DNA from: Lentisphaera marina
GTDB lineage: Bacteria; Verrucomicrobiota; Lentisphaeria; Lentisphaerales; Lentisphaeraceae
NCBI RefSeq assembly: GCF_028745505.1
Contig: NZ_JAQZZL010000001.1
Location: 2,477,818-2,541,817 of the forward strand
Length of the DNA: 64,000 nt
Direction of reading: 5' to 3'
A model generated the notes under the pieces. That model made no database searches and was not told where the DNA came from. It saw only the letters and a list, made by a program, of their open reading frames with translations. Both the position numbers and the translations under genes were made by a program. Of this stretch, positions 26,863-36,585 are shown piece after piece (position 1 is the first letter of the stretch; each line of letters begins with the position of its first letter).

Positions 26863-26963
26863 TTAATATCTTAAATACTCAATCATTAAGCTATCTAAAG
26901 GAGGAACTGATAAAGTTAAAGCTTGGGGACTTACTTGCCTCATTTCACCTATGGCAGAGCTAT
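26863..26963 (-). pseudogene. Relic of the 3' end of the DUF6259-like gene
   Basis: About 100 bp here match 27937-28037, the last 33 codons of the intact glycosidase gene, including a stop in the same place. Homology ends abruptly at 26963. It is the scar of the pseudopilin tandem duplication. The stretch 26964-27170 beyond it holds no gene, but includes one copy of a dispersed repeat (27064-27175). Confidence 0.88.
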
Positions 26964-27063
26964 CATCTTGATAAAAAGGGTCGACAAAGTAAACAATCAA
27001 AAGCTATAAACTTTTATGCAATAAACATTTATTCATGAGTTCACGATAAGTAGCAGAACAATG

Positions 27064-27175
27064 CTGATGAATTAAGAATAAACATTCAAACTAAATTTGA
27101 ACCAAGTGTTCTGGCTGTAATTAGTTCACGATTTATCGTGTAAACCTTAATTCAACATTATTGGTCATAAAGAGA
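27064..27175. repeat. Dispersed intergenic repeat, copy A
   Basis: The segments gaattaagaataaacattc, aaattgaac-like and agttcacgatttatcgtgta line up with 39315-39437 in the same order, with the right end marked by aattca...attg-gt in both. It is not protein coding. Both copies lie just downstream of a minus-strand gene's 5' region or stop, in the same regulon. Confidence 0.6.
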
Positions 27176-27192
27176 CTCATTTGGAATCAAAA

Positions 27193-27837
27193 TTACTTTC
27201 CGAAATACTTAGTAAAAGCATCAGGCCCGGCATCGAAATCATCGGGTTCGATGCGTACACTACCATCGAACCAATTAACATTTGATTTGCCTAAACTGCT
27301 GCTAGAGCCATGCCAGCGAAAGAGAGGCTTACTTATACCAGGATTATATAAAAATTCTTTGAAGATTGAATTTGTAGTAATATCGACAAAATAGACTTTG
27401 TTGGCCGGATCAACGATTGCATTTAATTTACGATTGCCACGAGTTTCCCTAGTCGCGTGGGGAACAGTAAGTCCATTAACGCCATAAGATGTGTATAGGT
27501 AAGCCGCTTGAGATGTGCCGGCTAAGCTGCCTAGGCTAGGACAGTGATATAAACCGGATTTAGTTGCTTGTGTAATATATCTATCAGTACCACTATAATT
27601 CACCAAAGTACCGGTAAAACCTGGATTGGAATGACTCCAGTCTAGAGCTACCGTCCATTGATCATTGTCATCTGAGGCCATGGAGGCACATTGGCCAATT
27701 TGTTTGAGGTTACTTTTACAAACAGCTGACTTGGATTTCTCCCTAGCATTGTTTAAGCTAGGTAAGAGTAGAGAGGCCAATATCCCAATGATGGCAATAA
27801 CGACCATTAACTCAATTAATGTAAATTTTTGTTTCAT
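27193..27837 (-). CDS. Pseudopilin with DUF1559-like tail, duplicate 2
   Basis: The start at ATG 27837 is supported by aggtg seven bases upstream; the GTG three codons earlier has none. This gives 214 residues: [20 protein letters not shown] with the prepilin cleavage site, then a body nearly identical to duplicate 1 and ending [22 protein letters not shown]. It lies 91 bp beyond the stop of the glycosidase gene on the same strand, so it may be the last gene of the sulfatase unit or be read from its own promoter (sites at 27856-27871 and 27902-27917). Confidence 0.88.
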   Translation of the reverse strand: MKQKFTLIELMVVIAIIGILASLLLPSLNNAREKSKSAVCKSNLKQIGQCASMASDDNDQWTVALDWSHSNPGFTGTLVNYSGTDRYITQATKSGLYHCPSLGSLAGTSQAAYLYTSYGVNGLTVPHATRETRGNRKLNAIVDPANKVYFVDITTNSIFKEFLYNPGISKPLFRWHGSSSSLGKSNVNWFDGSVRIEPDDFDAGPDAFTKYFGK

Positions 27838-27855
27838 GTATAACACCTATAAGAT

Positions 27856-27871
27856 ATATCATTGTATCATA
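27856..27871 (-). promoter_or_regulatory. Candidate tandem operator, promoter-proximal, pseudopilin 2
   Basis: On the minus strand the 8-mers TATGATAC and AATGATAT lie head to tail, 19 bp upstream of the ATG. The equivalent spot before pseudopilin 1 is degenerate. Confidence 0.4.
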
Positions 27872-27901
27872 TATTATATAACCAGCCCAAGATCTCGTCA
27901 A

Positions 27902-27917
27902 CATGATATATTGATTT
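27902..27917 (+). promoter_or_regulatory. Candidate tandem operator, distal, pseudopilin 2
   Basis: CATGATAT and ATTGATTT lie head to tail, 65 bp upstream of the pseudopilin ATG and 20 bp past the stop of the glycosidase gene. It is the counterpart of the site at 26819. Confidence 0.45.
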
Positions 27918-27936
27918 ATTTTTTATAAATGTGGAT

Positions 27937-30177
27937 TTAATGTCTTACATACTCAATCATTAAGCTATCTAAAGGAGGAATTGATAAAGTTAAAGCCTGG
28001 GAACTTACTTGCCTCATCTCACCTGTGGCAGAGCTATAAATAATTATTGTCTTTAGATCTGTGTCCAAGCTCAGCTCCACTTGCTCAGTATTATCTTGCC
28101 AATTGACAAAAAGTTGAACGTCTCTGCCCTCTATATTAACAAAACGACTACTAAGTACTTTATCAAAATTCATAAGTGTTCCATCGCTACGATAAACTTG
28201 AGTTTGGCGTGGATTTAAGATCTCATAGGGTTTTTCCATGCGTCCGTAAATCAAAAAATCTTTTGCGGCACCTTTGCGCCAAGCACTAAGATTTTTTATC
28301 AGTTGAATAATACTTTTTTGATCGGGTGCAGGGACAGAGAACTTACTACACCAGGCCCAATGGATTTGGCCCTCTTCATTTAAAACGATGGTCATTAAAT
28401 CGCCGATTGAAAAAGAATAAGCGGTACGCAGAAGCAAGTGATTAGCCCCCTGCTCTGTGCTAAAAAACTCGCTTGTTTCTACTTGATTCCCCTGAAAGTT
28501 ATTGACGTATTCATGGTAAATAAATGCATAAGCCGGCACCCATCTACCATAGCTCAAAACTTGATTAAAGCGCAAATCATTGAGTGGAAGGTTTTCCATA
28601 AAGGGTTCAGCCGCCGCTGCCTCACAGCCTAATAAAACGTCTTTATCATTGGCCCCACTCTGCTGATAAATACCTACAATCAATTGCTGCATGGCATGCA
28701 CCATCCATGGTCCGGGGCCAGCTGGGTGCCCATGATCAGAACTGTGACAAAAATAAGGGGCACAGCCCAAATTTTGATCAAAGAGCTGAACGTAATCGAC
28801 GCCTGCAGCAATCATTTTTTTTGTTTCGCACGCTAACAAATCCAAGGTCTTTTTGCGAGAAGCGCAAAGATCGTAACCCCAGCGCAAAGCATCGCCATTA
28901 CAGACTATTGAACTTTGCTCTCCTTGTGGACCGATGCAGATATCTTCAATTAAATTCAGTTCTTTAAAACGATTTCGGCAGTCGTAGTCACCATCACCCG
29001 TGGAAGAAAATTCTGTCCAAGAAGTTCCCGAGCAATAAAGTCCCGCAATATTACCCTGATCATGCAAGGCATCGACATAGTCTTTAAATAAGTCCTCTCC
29101 ACCCATGGGAGGCCATACATAAGGCGGTGACCAAGGAGCTGTGCCTTCGTATTGCATAATGATATTGAGAATATTCGTCCCAAATTCTTTTTGGTAGTAC
29201 GCCAAATAAGGCAAGACATTTTTATAGGGGTAGAGCTTATTGGGCTGACTTGGTCCTGCATGATGCCCCTCACCGCGAACTGCGTAAGTACAAACCACTG
29301 GCGATTCTTTAATCCAGTCGAGAACTTTCGGATTATCCTTGAGCTTAGGTATTTGGCACAACTTTGCGCAGGTCGCAAAATCACGATAAATCTCTGCGGC
29401 GGCGTACCAATCGCCATCGAAACCACCCAAGACCATGGCATAAGGCATCTTATAATTAGTTCTTGTGGCACTGGTAAAAACTTTATAAATGAGGCGAGTG
29501 CCCTCTTCAACTGTACAGAACTCGATTTCTTTAGGTCCATGTGACTCATCATGCGAGGCCAAATACAAGCCCCCCTTGGAGGACTGCACCGACATGTACT
29601 GCATCTGCAAAGGTCCAGGGTACAAACCATACCAGCCTCCAGAAGGGTACTCCACGGCTTTGTAGGGATGCTGACGAGCACCAGGATCATCAATCAAACA
29701 GCCCTCACTAAAGGGCCAGAATAATTCTAAGTCGCCTCCCTGAGCTTTAAAATCATTAACTAGAGTGACTTTGGGAAATTCAACAAACTCCAGTAATTCT
29801 AAGGCTGACTGACTGTTAAAATCTACATCTATACGCCATTGAGTCAGGGGGCTGTTTTTTGAACACTCTATATATACCCTGGCAGATATCCCCCGCTCAA
29901 AAAAACAATCACTTGCAATGTTTTTATATTGTAGGGTAAAAAGTGTTTTATCTTCTTTATCACTGCGTTGCCAAGTAAAAGATTCTGCTTGGCTTGAATC
30001 AAAGCATTGTGTAGCTCCCACGGCATTGCGAAACTGAAGAGAGAACAGGGATTCATTTACATCCGGAACAATAAATTCTCGCCCACTTATAAAAGATAAT
30101 AAATAGCCCTTTTGCCCATCTAGAGCAAAAGATAAGTTATCGTTTTCATAGGTGATTTTATTGCTATCCGCTTCCAT
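27937..30177 (-). CDS. DUF6259-like glycoside hydrolase (alpha-galactosidase-like barrel)
   Basis: The protein has 746 residues and no clear signal peptide. The N-terminal third is a beta-sandwich (DNLSFALDGQKGYLLSF, ELLEFVEFPKVTLV). The middle is a TIM barrel (NILNIIMQYEGTAPWSP, GIAGLYCSGTSWTEF-like segment, AAGVDYVQLFDQNLG). A C-terminal sandwich follows (VQLFVNWQDNTEQVELSLD). This layout and the QLFDQ acidic strand fit the DUF6259/GH36-31-like proteins of PVC and Bacteroidetes. The specific bond cut is unknown. It starts 2 bp after the last sulfatase of the operon, so it probably acts on desulfated oligosaccharide inside the cell. Confidence 0.72.
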   Translation of the reverse strand: MEADSNKITYENDNLSFALDGQKGYLLSFISGREFIVPDVNESLFSLQFRNAVGATQCFDSSQAESFTWQRSDKEDKTLFTLQYKNIASDCFFERGISARVYIECSKNSPLTQWRIDVDFNSQSALELLEFVEFPKVTLVNDFKAQGGDLELFWPFSEGCLIDDPGARQHPYKAVEYPSGGWYGLYPGPLQMQYMSVQSSKGGLYLASHDESHGPKEIEFCTVEEGTRLIYKVFTSATRTNYKMPYAMVLGGFDGDWYAAAEIYRDFATCAKLCQIPKLKDNPKVLDWIKESPVVCTYAVRGEGHHAGPSQPNKLYPYKNVLPYLAYYQKEFGTNILNIIMQYEGTAPWSPPYVWPPMGGEDLFKDYVDALHDQGNIAGLYCSGTSWTEFSSTGDGDYDCRNRFKELNLIEDICIGPQGEQSSIVCNGDALRWGYDLCASRKKTLDLLACETKKMIAAGVDYVQLFDQNLGCAPYFCHSSDHGHPAGPGPWMVHAMQQLIVGIYQQSGANDKDVLLGCEAAAAEPFMENLPLNDLRFNQVLSYGRWVPAYAFIYHEYVNNFQGNQVETSEFFSTEQGANHLLLRTAYSFSIGDLMTIVLNEEGQIHWAWCSKFSVPAPDQKSIIQLIKNLSAWRKGAAKDFLIYGRMEKPYEILNPRQTQVYRSDGTLMNFDKVLSSRFVNIEGRDVQLFVNWQDNTEQVELSLDTDLKTIIIYSSATGEMRQVSSQALTLSIPPLDSLMIEYVRH

Positions 30178-30179
30178 TG

Positions 30180-31730
30180 TTAATCCCTTTTAGGAAGGTA
30201 ACCTGAATCGTATTGGGCATCGTAATCTGGATTATCAATCGGCTTCCAGGCTTGGGTTTGATCCAACCAAGCTAGTAGCTCTGTCTCCAACTCAAGAGCC
30301 TTTTCGGGCAAGTCGGAAACTAAATTTTTGGTCTCGCCCTGGTCATTATCTAGATCGTAGAGTTCAAGCGTGCGCTCCCCCTTCCTCTCAAAATAATAAA
30401 TCAGTTTATATTTACCCTTCCTAATGGCACAAGCGGGACGATCTGCCCAAAGAATATCGGAATTGAGTGACCAGCTGTATTTTGGATTATGCCAAAAAAG
30501 ACTCGTTCTTTGCAAAGCTTTGGATTGAGTGAGTAATGGAAAAAGGCTTTCACCTTCGACTTTTTGCTCCTCAGGAACAGCAACTCCGGTGAATTCACAA
30601 ATCGTAGCATACAAATCATGAGTGATAATAGGAGTCTGTGAAATACTATTAGCCGGAATGACTCTAGGTAATTTAAAAATGTAGGGAACTCTCGTTCCTG
30701 CTTCATAGATACTGCCTTTCCAGCCTCTCAAAGGTTCAGCAAAAGTTAAACGGGTATTGCGTGGTACCACTTGATTACCCGCACGTTGGTAGACTAAAGG
30801 ACCATTATCCGAAGAAAAAATAAGCAGTGTATTCTTATCCAAACCAGATTTTTTAAGGTAGTCATTAATCAATCCAACGCTTTCATCCAAGTGCATGACC
30901 ATGGCGGCATAAATCGAGTTCATCTTAGAATCTGGAGTTTGCTTATGATCAAATTTTTTGATATATTCTTCACGAGCTCCATGGGGAGAATGAACTTGAT
31001 AATACGGTAGGTAAAGAAAAAAGGGCTTGTCCTTATTTTCTTCCATAAAATTTATCGCCTCGCGTGTTAAACGCTCAGTTAAATGCTCACCTTTTGGGCC
31101 GTTTTTTAAACTGTGAATCCTATAGGGAGAAAACCAGGATGGTGGCCCATGGTAATCCCCTCCTGCAATATTGATATCATAACCATATTCTCTTGGATCT
31201 GCTTTAGGGTCTGAGTGACTGAGGCCCATGTGCCATTTCCCAATGCTGGCAGTTACATAAGCAGCAGACTGCAAACAATCCGCAATAGTGACCTCTTGCG
31301 GATCGATTCCCGTATTGGTGTAAGCTGGAAGTAAACGATGGCGAATATCCCGTTGACCAACCTTCGTTTTAAGCTTATCACCACCCATTGGATAAGCTCC
31401 AGGAGTTTTGCCTTTTAGCCCCTTGGTGACGGGTACGTTAATCCCCATGGTCGCCGGGCTCTTGCCTGTATGAAAAGCGGCTCGCGTAGGAGAACACAAA
31501 GGGCCAGAGGCATAACCATTAGTAAAAACCATACCTTCACTTGCCAGCTTATCGAGATTGGGTGTTTCGACAAACTTATTGCCGTTAAACCCCACGTCCA
31601 TCCAGCCGAGATCATCCGCAATCATAAAAATAACATTGAGTTTCTCGTGCTGAGCTTCTTTTGCGAAAAGCGCAAATGGAGCTATCAAAATTAGGAATAA
31701 TACTGGCTTCATCATTTTCCTTTTACTCAT
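30180..31730 (-). CDS. Type I sulfatase, secreted (operon gene 6)
   Basis: The protein has 516 residues with a signal peptide (PVLFLILIAPFALFA). Metal ligands DD are at 39-40 (MIADDLGWMD). The sulfatase signature CSPTR starts at Cys79, in CSPTRAAFHTGK. GKWHMGLS and SSDNGPL are present. The start overlaps the stop of the next gene upstream by eight bases, so the two are co-translated. The C-terminal part is the usual small sulfatase subdomain, ending in an Asp/Tyr-rich tail. Confidence 0.93.
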   Translation of the reverse strand: MSKRKMMKPVLFLILIAPFALFAKEAQHEKLNVIFMIADDLGWMDVGFNGNKFVETPNLDKLASEGMVFTNGYASGPLCSPTRAAFHTGKSPATMGINVPVTKGLKGKTPGAYPMGGDKLKTKVGQRDIRHRLLPAYTNTGIDPQEVTIADCLQSAAYVTASIGKWHMGLSHSDPKADPREYGYDINIAGGDYHGPPSWFSPYRIHSLKNGPKGEHLTERLTREAINFMEENKDKPFFLYLPYYQVHSPHGAREEYIKKFDHKQTPDSKMNSIYAAMVMHLDESVGLINDYLKKSGLDKNTLLIFSSDNGPLVYQRAGNQVVPRNTRLTFAEPLRGWKGSIYEAGTRVPYIFKLPRVIPANSISQTPIITHDLYATICEFTGVAVPEEQKVEGESLFPLLTQSKALQRTSLFWHNPKYSWSLNSDILWADRPACAIRKGKYKLIYYFERKGERTLELYDLDNDQGETKNLVSDLPEKALELETELLAWLDQTQAWKPIDNPDYDAQYDSGYLPKRD

Positions 31731-33135
31731 ATTTATGCCTATACTTACCTGTCTTGGCTACTTTTTTAGGAAGAGTGGCCTTCCAGGCTAGTAGTCGCTG
31801 TTTAAGTTTTTTGGCTATTTCAGGGTTTTGTGCAGATAAATTTTCATCTTCAGCCGGATCATTTAAAATATCGTAGAGTTCCTCACCTACAATTTTGCGC
31901 TTTTTATCTAAAACCAAGTAGTACTTCCACTTACCTTTACGCATGCCCAAGCCTGGATTATTTTGCCAAAAGAGTGGTTTTTCACGTTTATAATTGTCAC
32001 CAAGCCACACCTTGGAAACATCTTCACCATCTATATTTTCGGGCATTTTTTCAATTCCAACTAATCGGCAAACTGAAGGTAACCAATCCAAACCGCTAAT
32101 GACATTTTCTTGATCAATATAATTGGCTTTCACCTTACCTGGCCAACGAATGATAAAAGGGATTCTCACACCACCATCGTAACATGTTCCTTTGTTACCT
32201 TTGAAAGGACCCGTATCGCCCAGCATATTCTTTTCTACAATTTTGCGTTTTTTAATTTCACCATCTCTACTTTTACGAATTTTATTACGCGATTTTGGTC
32301 CAGCAGCATCCATGCCAATTCCATTGGGTCTCTGAGGTCCCTGATCACTGGAAAAGACCACAATGGTATTCTCAGCTAAGCCCAATTCATCCAAAACGTC
32401 CATAACGCTCTTCACATTCTGATCAAAGGCATAAACATTACCTAGATAATGGCGCATATTCTCATCCAGATTTCCACCTATGAGAACACTATCTTCAAAA
32501 ACCGGCTGCATGTAATTGGAAAACAAACTCTTGTCGACTTTTAAATCCTTAAATTCATCCAAATAATTTTGAGCGGAGATAACTGGAGAATGAGTGGTGA
32601 AGCCCCAAATATTCACATAAAAAGGCTTGTCTTTGTGCTGCTTAATAAAGTCGATAGCCGCATCAAAAATAGGTGTATCACGACCCTTGGGAGAATCTCG
32701 CACCGGAATTCCACCAGAGTCATTAACATCAATGCCATAAACGCCATTGCTGCGATCCATGCCAATATGCCACTTACCGAAGTGGCCTGTGGCATAGCCG
32801 CTTTTTTTCAAAAGCTCGGTCACAGTGATTTTATCACCGAAGTCAAAATCATCAGTACGCTTTTCAAAACGTGCGTTGCTGATCCCAGTCATAATACCTG
32901 TGCGACTAGGATTACAGGTTGCACCTGCTGCATAAGCCTGAGTAAAGCGCCTTCCCTGACTCGCCAGTTTATCGATATTCGGTGATTTTACATAAGGGTG
33001 ACCATAACTCGCTAGGTCGCCATAGCCAAAATCATCGGCAAAGATAAAAACAAAATTTGGTCTTTGTTCAGCTTTTGCGAAAAGAGCAAAAACAAATACA
33101 AAAAGGATGAACTGAAATGGATAATTATTCCTCAT
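31723..33135 (-). CDS. Type I sulfatase, secreted (operon gene 5)
   Basis: The protein has 470 residues with a signal peptide (FILFVFVFALFAKA). Metal DD is at 34-35 (FADDFGYGD). The signature is CNPSR with Cys74, a variant with Asn at the second place. FGKWHIG and SSDQGPQ follow; the Gln in place of the usual Asn of the SDNG motif is unusual. It is 31 bp downstream of the 629-residue sulfatase and overlaps the following gene by eight bases. Confidence 0.92.
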   Translation of the reverse strand: MRNNYPFQFILFVFVFALFAKAEQRPNFVFIFADDFGYGDLASYGHPYVKSPNIDKLASQGRRFTQAYAAGATCNPSRTGIMTGISNARFEKRTDDFDFGDKITVTELLKKSGYATGHFGKWHIGMDRSNGVYGIDVNDSGGIPVRDSPKGRDTPIFDAAIDFIKQHKDKPFYVNIWGFTTHSPVISAQNYLDEFKDLKVDKSLFSNYMQPVFEDSVLIGGNLDENMRHYLGNVYAFDQNVKSVMDVLDELGLAENTIVVFSSDQGPQRPNGIGMDAAGPKSRNKIRKSRDGEIKKRKIVEKNMLGDTGPFKGNKGTCYDGGVRIPFIIRWPGKVKANYIDQENVISGLDWLPSVCRLVGIEKMPENIDGEDVSKVWLGDNYKREKPLFWQNNPGLGMRKGKWKYYLVLDKKRKIVGEELYDILNDPAEDENLSAQNPEIAKKLKQRLLAWKATLPKKVAKTGKYRHKYE

Positions 33136-33166
33136 ATATAAAGCTCATAAATTATTAAAACGGAAA

Positions 33167-35056
33167 TTATTTAAGCTTTAGGTAATCAACTTCGACTTTC
33201 ACCTGACCTGATTTAACAACAGGTAAAAGCAGGCCAATGCGTCCTTGTGATGTGTAAGCAGACCAAGCGGAAGACTTACTAAGGTCCACCGTATAATCAT
33301 GCCACTGACCATCAGCTTTAAAGTCAAAAGGCACATCCTTTCCCTTCCACTCACTATGACGAACAACGATCTTCGCAAGGGCCAAGTCGGTACCGGCTTG
33401 CGTAGTCACCTTCATCCGCAATAGAGCTTTTGAGTACTTTTGGGTATCGATAGCACTATTCTTGTATAAGATGGGGGTTACGCCTGTCATTCCTCCCATT
33501 AGAGTAATGCTTAAGCCCGAAGCACCATATTTCACATCAAGGATCTTGTCTTTATTTTGTGCTTTGTGAAGACGTGAATTGCCCTTACCTTTTTTGAAAT
33601 CAAAAATGACCTCCTTTGATTGACTAGGTGCACCAGAACCCAATTGATCGGCATGCTCTGGCCAAAAAGAAGGCTCTTGCTCTACGACCTGAGCTTTCCA
33701 TTCATCAAAGGATTTCACCATCTCTGCATGTTTCTCTGGCATGGATTTTTTAAAATTATTTTTTTCACCAAGATCATCACTAAGCTTATAGAGTTCCTCT
33801 TTGTATTCCGTCGACCATTTTTTGTTGCCGAGGTATTGATAAGAACGAATCAACTTCCAATCACCAGAACGGTAGGCTTCCTGACGAAGGTAATTACCCT
33901 GCCATCCCCAATCGCGGCGACGCCAGCCAAACTCTCGATTTTCCTCCTTATTAGCAAAGAGGTTCACACCATCTAGTTCGCGATCTTTGGGAACATATTT
34001 CATGGCATCAGCGGCTGCTAGAACCGTAACGGATGCATCCATCAAGATAGCCGCTCTTTGATCGACTGTTCCAGCTTTAATTTTACCGGGCCACTGCATG
34101 AGAAAAGGAACGCGTATCCCACCCTCTTCCAAGTGCTGTTTAGTCTTTTTTAAAGGCCAGCAATTCGCAGAAACCATGCCGCCATTATCTGAGGTAAAGA
34201 TGATCAAAGTATTGTCATATTTGCCCTGCTCTTTTAGACTTTTAAAAATTCTAGCGATATGTGAATCTAGGTATTCCACCATTTTGACATAAACTTCTCT
34301 TCCCTCTACCGTTTTTGGTTTAGCTCCAGCATCAAAAGCAAGCGATGGGTCAGACGCAGGGTCCTGTAAAGGCGTATGGGGAATTGACCATGGCAGGTAA
34401 ATAAAGAAGGGTTGATCTTTCGTTTCTTGGATAAAATCAATCGCTTTATCAGTCCAAATATCGGTCAAATATTGCCCTTCAAGATTTGTTACCCACTCTC
34501 CGCCAGTTTTAAAGAGCATGGGGCGACCTTCGCAATCTTTATTGGCATTTTTATGTTGAAAGTAGCCCGTATTATGATCGATAATTAACCAATCATCAAA
34601 GCCGTGAGCCCCTGGCCAAGAAACACCTTTGCTTTCGCCAATATTCCATTTGCCATAAGCAGCCGTTGCGTAACCAGCTTCCTTAAGCCACATCGCAATC
34701 GTTGGATCATTTTTTGCCACCACCCCATCTGGTGAACCACGATATGCTTCCGCCCATTCACCTAGGCGACTGGGGTAACGCGCAGTCAATAAAGCACGAC
34801 GGGCAGGCGAACAAATAGGAGCTGCCGAGTGAAAATCTGTGTAACGAACACCATTCTTTGCCATGCTATCGAGAGTAGGAGTTCTAATGGGAGTATTATT
34901 AGGGGCCTCGCCTTCTGCATTGGGGTTATAAGAACTTAAATCGCCATAGCCTAAATCATCCGCTAGCATAAAAATAATATTGGGGGGCTTAGCTTCAGCA
35001 AAGAGTAAAAATGCGCTGAGAAAAATCACTACAAGAGATATTTTTTTCGAAATCAT
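33167..35056 (-). CDS. Type I sulfatase with C-terminal carbohydrate-binding-like domain (operon gene 4)
   Basis: The protein has 629 residues with a signal peptide to about 22. Metal DD is at 33-34 (LADDLGYGD). The signature CSPAR begins at Cys82. GKWNIGES replaces the usual GKWH with an Asn, a possible substrate-site change. The catalytic part ends near 480. Residues about 485-629 form an added sandwich (KEVIFDFKKGKG, KALLRMKVTTQAG, DFKADGQWHDYTVDLS, VKVEVDYLKLK) resembling CBM4/9-like binding modules. It may hold the enzyme on its polymer. Confidence 0.92.
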   Translation of the reverse strand: MISKKISLVVIFLSAFLLFAEAKPPNIIFMLADDLGYGDLSSYNPNAEGEAPNNTPIRTPTLDSMAKNGVRYTDFHSAAPICSPARRALLTARYPSRLGEWAEAYRGSPDGVVAKNDPTIAMWLKEAGYATAAYGKWNIGESKGVSWPGAHGFDDWLIIDHNTGYFQHKNANKDCEGRPMLFKTGGEWVTNLEGQYLTDIWTDKAIDFIQETKDQPFFIYLPWSIPHTPLQDPASDPSLAFDAGAKPKTVEGREVYVKMVEYLDSHIARIFKSLKEQGKYDNTLIIFTSDNGGMVSANCWPLKKTKQHLEEGGIRVPFLMQWPGKIKAGTVDQRAAILMDASVTVLAAADAMKYVPKDRELDGVNLFANKEENREFGWRRRDWGWQGNYLRQEAYRSGDWKLIRSYQYLGNKKWSTEYKEELYKLSDDLGEKNNFKKSMPEKHAEMVKSFDEWKAQVVEQEPSFWPEHADQLGSGAPSQSKEVIFDFKKGKGNSRLHKAQNKDKILDVKYGASGLSITLMGGMTGVTPILYKNSAIDTQKYSKALLRMKVTTQAGTDLALAKIVVRHSEWKGKDVPFDFKADGQWHDYTVDLSKSSAWSAYTSQGRIGLLLPVVKSGQVKVEVDYLKLK

Positions 35057-35082
35057 AAGCTGTACCTTAATTAAGTTAATAA

Positions 35083-36585
35083 CTACTTTTGCGGCGCTTT
35101 TGCCTGCGGATCGTAATTGGGATTAAGTTTGGGAAGTACCGCCTCGGTTTCGACAAAATGCTGCTTTAGCATCGCACTTAGTTTTGCCACTCGTTCGGGA
35201 TTTTGTGCTGCTATATTATGATTTTCACCGATGTCATTTTTAATATCAAAAAGTTCGTAGCGATGCTTGTTATTTTTACCATCAAAAAAGTAAGATACTA
35301 ACTTGTAGTCGCCATGACGAATCCAAGCAGAGGGAATGGAGCCGTTCCTCTCGACCAAGTAATTGGGCCAGTAACCATAGAGCGTATCGCGCACTTCTTC
35401 ACCTGTTATCAGGGCTGGGACTTGCGATACCCCATCAATTGCTACTCCAGTGGGCATTTTCGCTCCTGCCATTTCTACAAATGTCGGAAAGACATCCACA
35501 CCCGAAAAGTAGCTATCACTTTTTGTTCCTGCTTTAATTTTACCCGGCCAAACAACAATAAACGGAACTGCGGTACCACCATCGTGAATCGTTCCTTTAC
35601 CACTTTTTAAGGGGTAATTACTGGTGGCGGGGATATCGACAATTTCTTCCACTGTACCATTGCCCCAATACGCTTCATGGGTATAGGCAGATTCAATAGT
35701 TCCACCATTATCACTGCTGAGAACAATGATGGTTCGATCGGCAATACCAGCTTCATCAATAGCTTTGAGTAAAAGCCCTACATTATCATCAAAGGTTTCG
35801 ATCATACCTGCAAAAATCGGATTGCGTTGTTGGGCATCAGTTGGAAGTTTAGCCGCTTTTTTACGATATTTATCTAACAGATCGAGCTTGGCGAACATGG
35901 GTGAATGAACTGAAAAAGCCCAGTAATTTAAGAGGAAAGGACGGTCTTTATTTTCTTTGATGAACTCGATCGCTTCTTGGCCCATGCGATCTTCTAAGTG
36001 TTCACCCTTTTTAAGCGTGAAGCTATCGCTGTATTTTTTGGGACCAAAATAACTTCCTTTGGGGCCATGAGATTTGGTATGGGGCACATCCACATCAAAG
36101 CCGTGTTCAAGGGGCGTATAAGGTTCGTGACCTAGATGCCATTTACCATAGTGTCCCGTTACATAACCCTGAGCTTTTAAAACTTTTGCATAGGTGGGGA
36201 AGACCGTATCTAAACGAGTTGTACTTTTGGGACTGATGACTTTTTGATGAGGCCAGCCCTTATCAGGTGTATGAGCTTTTAAAGATACTAAATTAATATG
36301 ACAAGCAGGCTGAGTCATCCCTAAGCGCTCGGCATATAAGCCCGTCATTAAACTGGCTCGGGCGGGAGAACAAACGGGTGAAGTCGAGTGAAAGTTACTC
36401 AATTTCACTCCCCGCTTGGCCAAGCTATCTATGTGTGGAGTCTCGTGAAAAGTACTCCCGTAACAAGAGGGGTCAGCCCACCCCAGGTCATCGGCTAAAA
36501 TAAAAACGATATTTGGGGGCATTTCTTTAGCATTAAGGGTACTTAGGCTAAAAAGAAGAATGAATGATCTAAGTATTAATTTCAT
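35083..36585 (-). CDS. Type I sulfatase, secreted (operon gene 3)
   Basis: The protein has 500 residues with a signal peptide (SFILLFSLSTLNAK). Metal DD is at 32-33 (LADDLGWAD). The signature CSPAR is at Cys72 in CSPARASLMTG. GKWHLGHEP and SSDNGGT are present. It resembles the N-acetylgalactosamine/iduronate-type sulfatases of marine bacteria, but substrate cannot be set by eye. Its ATG overlaps the preceding gene's stop by four bases, and the next sulfatase starts 26 bp after it. Confidence 0.93.
   Translation of the reverse strand: MKLILRSFILLFSLSTLNAKEMPPNIVFILADDLGWADPSCYGSTFHETPHIDSLAKRGVKLSNFHSTSPVCSPARASLMTGLYAERLGMTQPACHINLVSLKAHTPDKGWPHQKVISPKSTTRLDTVFPTYAKVLKAQGYVTGHYGKWHLGHEPYTPLEHGFDVDVPHTKSHGPKGSYFGPKKYSDSFTLKKGEHLEDRMGQEAIEFIKENKDRPFLLNYWAFSVHSPMFAKLDLLDKYRKKAAKLPTDAQQRNPIFAGMIETFDDNVGLLLKAIDEAGIADRTIIVLSSDNGGTIESAYTHEAYWGNGTVEEIVDIPATSNYPLKSGKGTIHDGGTAVPFIVVWPGKIKAGTKSDSYFSGVDVFPTFVEMAGAKMPTGVAIDGVSQVPALITGEEVRDTLYGYWPNYLVERNGSIPSAWIRHGDYKLVSYFFDGKNNKHRYELFDIKNDIGENHNIAAQNPERVAKLSAMLKQHFVETEAVLPKLNPNYDPQAKAPQK

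Larger units (their letters stand above)
26069..26963. repeat. Tandem duplication, copy 1 (pseudopilin plus DUF6259 tail relic)
   Basis: This matches 27171-28037 almost base for base through the pseudopilin body and again over the last 100 bp. It includes the aagagactcatttggaatc leader, the gene, its upstream region and the copied 3' end of the glycosidase gene. The pseudopilin starts differ more than the middle, so later conversion or selection has acted. Confidence 0.9.
27171..28037. repeat. Tandem duplication, copy 2 (parental arrangement)
   Basis: This copy keeps the intact 3' end of the DUF6259-like gene, so it is the original. It includes the second pseudopilin and its two operator-like sites. 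Confidence 0.9.

Noticed and set aside
28956..29693. 245-residue minus-strand ORF within the DUF6259 gene
   Set aside because: It lies in another frame of a well-supported gene on the same strand and has no recognisable domain.
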